From: Fereydounia khargensis
Lineage: Eukaryota; Basidiomycota; Ustilaginomycetes; Urocystidales; Fereydouniaceae
Assembly (NCBI GenBank): GCA_026413255.1
Contig: JAOCZO010000026.1
Span: 87,676 to 151,675, forward strand
Direction: 5' to 3'
DNA length: 64,000 nt
Under the pieces are notes generated by a model. That model did not search any database, was not told the DNA's origin, and was given only the letters and a program-made list of their open reading frames with translations. This document shows positions 60,807 to 64,000 of this stretch, in pieces. The translations under genes and the position numbers were made by a program. The first letter of the stretch is position 1; each line of letters starts with the position of its first letter.

Positions 60807-62921
60807 ATGGATACCCGTCCGTCTCGCAGAAGGGCGCGTCGACCCGCCATCAGGGACGACGAAGACGACGACCACGCCGAAGCGAGAGCCCCTCTCCACT
60901 CCAAGAGGAAGAGGCCCTCGACCGAGCATCAGATCCAAGCATCAGCCGCAGCCGCAGCCGCAGCCGCAGCTGACTCGGACGAGGCTCCTGGCCCGTCTCG
61001 CAAGGCCAAGACCCGCAACAAGCGGCGTGGCGCCGTCAAGCTCGAAGAGGAAGAGGAAGAGGAGGAGGAGGCCGAACAAGATTCTGACAGTGGCCGCGTT
61101 ACAACCCCAGCACTTGGGCACTCGGAAGCGCCCGAGGCCGCAGAGGCATCACCGTCGCGCAGGAGCACTTCTGCCTCCTACTCTCCCGAGAGCGAGAGCG
61201 ACCATCGCCGTCACACGACGAACCAAAAAGCCTCTCCGAAACGTAACATGCTTGCTACTTCCGCCGCCTCTCCTTCCGCGTCTAGCTCCCGCGCCATTGA
61301 CGGACCCGAGCATGCTAGTAGCAGCAGCGCTAGCACTCGCCACTCGGCTGGCGCAACAAGCGCTGCTGGGCTAAACGAGAAGGAGCAGCAGGAGGAGCAG
61401 CAGGAGGAGGAGCAGGAGCAGGAGAATCAGGACATGCAAGTAACATGTGCTCAAGGCGCCCCTCTCACAACCAATGTTGAGGCGATGCGACTCGAGATTG
61501 AGCGACTCAAAAAGGAGCTCACCCACAAAAACCAACTGATCGAAAAGCAGTCTTGCACAATATCCCACATTTACCAAGAGTGCACGTGTACCATCTGCCT
61601 TGAGCTCGTCTGGCGTCCTTACATGTAAGCCACGCCAGTCTCAGCTCTCCTCTCGTCTCTCCTTGCCATTGATCCATCTGACACTTGATTGCTTTCCCGC
61701 TTGGCTCGGCACCAGACTGGCGCCGTGCGGTCACGTCTTTTGTGTTCATTGCCTGCTGTCCTGGTTCAAACGTCCGCTTGATCACGAGCATCCTCCGCCT
61801 CGCGACCTTTCCGATGCAGAGAGGCGCAACTTTGAGCAGGAACGCACCCTTCGTCGCAAAAAGATCTGTCCCGCGTGTCGCACCCAGCTCGCTTGCATGC
61901 CCGTCGAGGTCTGGCTGCTCAAGGCCATGCTGGAGAAGGTGGAGGCGAGCGGCAAGTACATTGAGTCCTCCGACCCTGCCAACCAGCTCGGCGATCTCCA
62001 GACGGCGCGTCTGCGCGCCGAAGGTCTCCCGGCAGGAAACAAGGTGTGGGAAGGTAAGTGAGAGTGCTGACCCGTCTGCTCTGCGAGGAGCGTCTCGGAT
62101 CTGACCACGGCGTTCATCTTGTCGACGCACAGGTGTCTTTGATGGTCGCGGCCCCAGGCGAGTGTTGAATGACTTTGATGATGGCGTTGTGCGCTGCGGC
62201 GAATGTGCGAGCGAGATTTTTGAGGGGAGATGCTCGAATCCAGCGTGGTACGTCTTGTCTCTTGATCGCCTCCCTTGTCTCTTCTTGCGACACTAACCAC
62301 GACCTGGACAGCGGTATTGAGTACTCTGACTACGACGATTCCGAGTTTGGCAGCGACCACTCTGCGGCATTCTACGGATGGCGCAACGGCATCAATCTGC
62401 TGGACGAAGACAGTCTGGATGGAGGGGAGCAGGACGAGCAATTCAGCGACTCGGAGATGGGAGACTTTATCGCACCCGACGACGAGAGGTACGATTCTGA
62501 GGGACACTTGATCCTCGACGACGAGGACGAAGAGGATGACGACGATATGATTCCGGGACCTCGACGCAGCAGGTACAATCGGGGCCGGGACAGTTCGGTC
62601 GAGCTGATGGAGGAAGGGTGGGACGATGATCGCCACGGAGACGAGGGCGAGGACGATAGCAGCGTCGAGTATGCGGGCCACCGCGCACCTGGCGAGACGA
62701 GCCGCAGCGAAGCAGGTTCGGCGCAGAGCGAGGGATCGGGCTACGAGACGGCAGATCCCGAATTTGTGCGCAATGCACGCCTGCGCAGCCGGATCCGGCG
62801 TCAGATCGTCGAGAGCGACGAGGACGGCGACGAAGGCGTGGGTGAAGACGACGGCTTTCCCGAGGACGACGACCTGGCTTCGGTCGACTTTAACAACTAT
62901 GGCAGCGACGAGGACGAGTAA
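60807..62921 (+). CDS. RING-finger protein with acidic tail (putative E3 ubiquitin ligase)
   Basis: Four exons, 60807-61624, 61716-62053, 62133-62247 and 62312-62921, give 626 residues. The first 200 residues are disordered and charged, with Ala and Glu runs. A coiled coil follows (VEAMRLEIERLKKELTHKNQLIEKQ). The RING finger begins near residue 260: CTCTICLELVWRPYILAPCGHVFCVHCLLSWF, with CPAC after a charged insertion of about 40 residues. A second cysteine cluster VVRCGECASEIFEGRCSNPACGIEYS is completed by the last splice. The C terminus is very acidic (DDEDEEDDDDM). The combination recalls fungal RING ligases of the Psh1/CHFR type that act on chromatin, but the match is not specific enough to name. 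The long insertion between RING cysteines is unusual. Confidence 0.85.
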
Positions 62922-63022
62922 GGGCGGGGGGTGAAAGAAATTGTAAGAGTAGCATTTGTTGATTTGCGGCTGCGCGGAAGGGGGGGGGGTATGTGTGCTA
63001 ATGGTACAGTCCGTGGTTGAGG

Positions 63023-63735
63023 CTAGGCTCGGCTAGTCTGGTAGGATCTGGGGGCTTGTTTGGGGATGGGAGGCAAGGAGACTTTTTCTTTGCTGTCAAG
63101 ATGGGATGTATACGTGAGCAACGAGTGTGTATTGGGAGTTGGGGGTTGGGGGGTTGGGGGGGGGGGGGGTGGACGTACGGCGTGTCGGGGAGTAAGAAAG
63201 CGGCGGAGTAGAGGACGAGGGCTGCGGCGGAGCCTATGGAGATGCCGAGGAGGGTAGCGGCGCCTAGGAAGATGTAGAGGGGGTAGAGGTCTGCGGCTAT
63301 GGCGGCGAGTATGGCGAGCGGGGTGGCGAGGAAGAGGAAGTGGGCGCCGGCGAGGAGGTAGGTGAGGGGGGCGGCGGCGAGGAGGAGCGGGCGGAGCGTG
63401 TGGCTCAGTGCGAGACGGAGGCCCCAGTAGGTGCTGGCGAGCAGGCGCACGGGGAGCAGCAGCGCCGGCTTGGCGACACCCACACTGCGCCGCAGGACGG
63501 CACGCCAGCCCGATACCCGTGCGCCTGGTGTCGCTGCCCGCGTCGGCGTACTGATCGCAGTCGGCGTGGTAGCCACCGCTGTCGCAGCGGGCACGCGACG
63601 GTGCGGATGCTTGTGGATATACTCGTCGTGCTTGAAGCGGAACACGTCGTCCCCCGCCGCCGGCACCGCAGCCACGAGCACAAGCAGAAGCACGACACCC
63701 ACCGCGACTAGGCCGTGATCTCGACGCACACGCAT
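63023..63735 (-). CDS. Small multi-span membrane protein, unknown
   Basis: Two exons, 63735-63179 and 63092-63023, give 208 residues. The start at 63735 (MRVRRDHGL) is preferred over an in-frame ATG at 63777 because it directly yields a basic stretch plus hydrophobic segment (VAVGVVLLLVLVAAVPAAG), a signal peptide or anchor ending at an Ala-x-Ala-like site. After FRFKHDEYIHKHPHRR and a Thr/Ala linker come three or four hydrophobic segments (PALLLPVRLLASTYWGL; LLLAAAPLTYLLAGAHFLFLATPLAILAAIA; LYPLYIFLGAATLLGISIGSAAALVLYSAAFLL). The C terminus after the intron is short and Pro/Lys-rich (PPIPKQAPRSYQTSRA). It may be an ER or Golgi membrane protein; I do not recognise the family. Confidence 0.72.
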
Positions 63736-63926
63736 GGTTCTGTACTGTACCTCGGTAGTGGTGGTGGTCGCGTGCATGCCAGTTCACCACGTCCCCGCCG
63801 TGTCCTGATGTCAGGGTCTGATCCAAGCCGAGTGACGCGTGAATGCGATTAGCGACTGACACTCGACTCAGCACCGCGCCTGGGCATATGACACCCCCCG
63901 CGCGTGCGGATGAGAGTGCGACATGT
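63736..63926. promoter_or_regulatory. Upstream region of the small membrane protein gene
   Basis: It contains a TACTGTA at 63743-63749 directly upstream of the preferred start. Otherwise it is unremarkable to the poly-G run. Confidence 0.45.

Positions 63927-64000
<74 letters not shown>
63927..64000. repeat. Poly-G run to the window end (74 bases)
   Basis: The last 74 bases are all G with no interruption. It is not a telomere repeat. Most likely it is an assembly or sequencing artefact (poly-G calls at a contig end) or a homopolymer of uncertain length. Confidence 0.85.

Noticed and set aside
63927-64000. Telomere
   Set aside because: It is pure G without TTAGGG-type units.

Overview
This window looks like nuclear DNA of a basidiomycete fungus. 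Spliceosomal introns are short, mostly 52-150 nt with GT-AG ends and CTGAY branch-like motifs. Coding DNA is GC-rich, with a strong preference for codons ending in C or G. The gene content is typically eukaryotic (SRP14, CPSF160, SUB2, eS26, NatC, autophagy and GID genes). Long Ser/Ala/Gln-rich disordered tails, hexamer microsatellites inside exons and roughly one gene per 2.5 kb fit a smut-type fungus (Ustilaginomycotina). The exact taxon is inference and cannot be fixed from this sequence alone.

Layout, left half. A partial VMS1-like gene leaves the left edge on the minus strand and is divergent from SRP14. Next come a large DUF726/TMCO4-like protein, transketolase, a probable dynactin p24 subunit and an ornithine cyclodeaminase/mu-crystallin family protein. 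Then follows a proteolysis neighbourhood: ATG10 and ATG18 head to head, followed by the GID/CTLH ubiquitin-ligase subunit FYV10 (GID9). RRP9 (U3 snoRNP) is convergent with FYV10. About 4 kb without a gene precedes a 953-residue disordered protein and a TTC1-like TPR protein. NAA35/MAK10 converges on the latter with only 17 bp between the stop codons.

Layout, right half. The order is a two-RING plus LON-domain protein (minus), 2.4 kb without a gene, ALG14, a histidine acid phosphatase, a WW-domain protein (minus), CFT1/CPSF160, RPS26 (minus), a 1570-residue disordered protein, a METTL13/EEF1AKMT4-type methyltransferase (minus), SUB2/UAP56 (minus, six exons, one GC-AG intron), arginase, a RING-finger protein and a small multi-membrane-span protein (minus). 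The last 74 bases are all G and are probably an artefact.

How the genes relate. There is no metabolic operon. The genes are mostly housekeeping: RNA processing (CFT1, SUB2, RRP9), protein synthesis, targeting and modification (RPS26, SRP14, ALG14, NAA35), and degradation (ATG10, ATG18, FYV10, RING proteins, VMS1). The most notable signals not explained by genes are three. A palindromic TACAGTA/TACTGTA motif recurs at more than 25 sites, all in intergenic or intronic DNA as far as I could see. Introns in three genes contain microsatellites built from tandem copies of the branch-site consensus. Several conserved enzymes carry in-frame dipeptide-repeat microsatellites.
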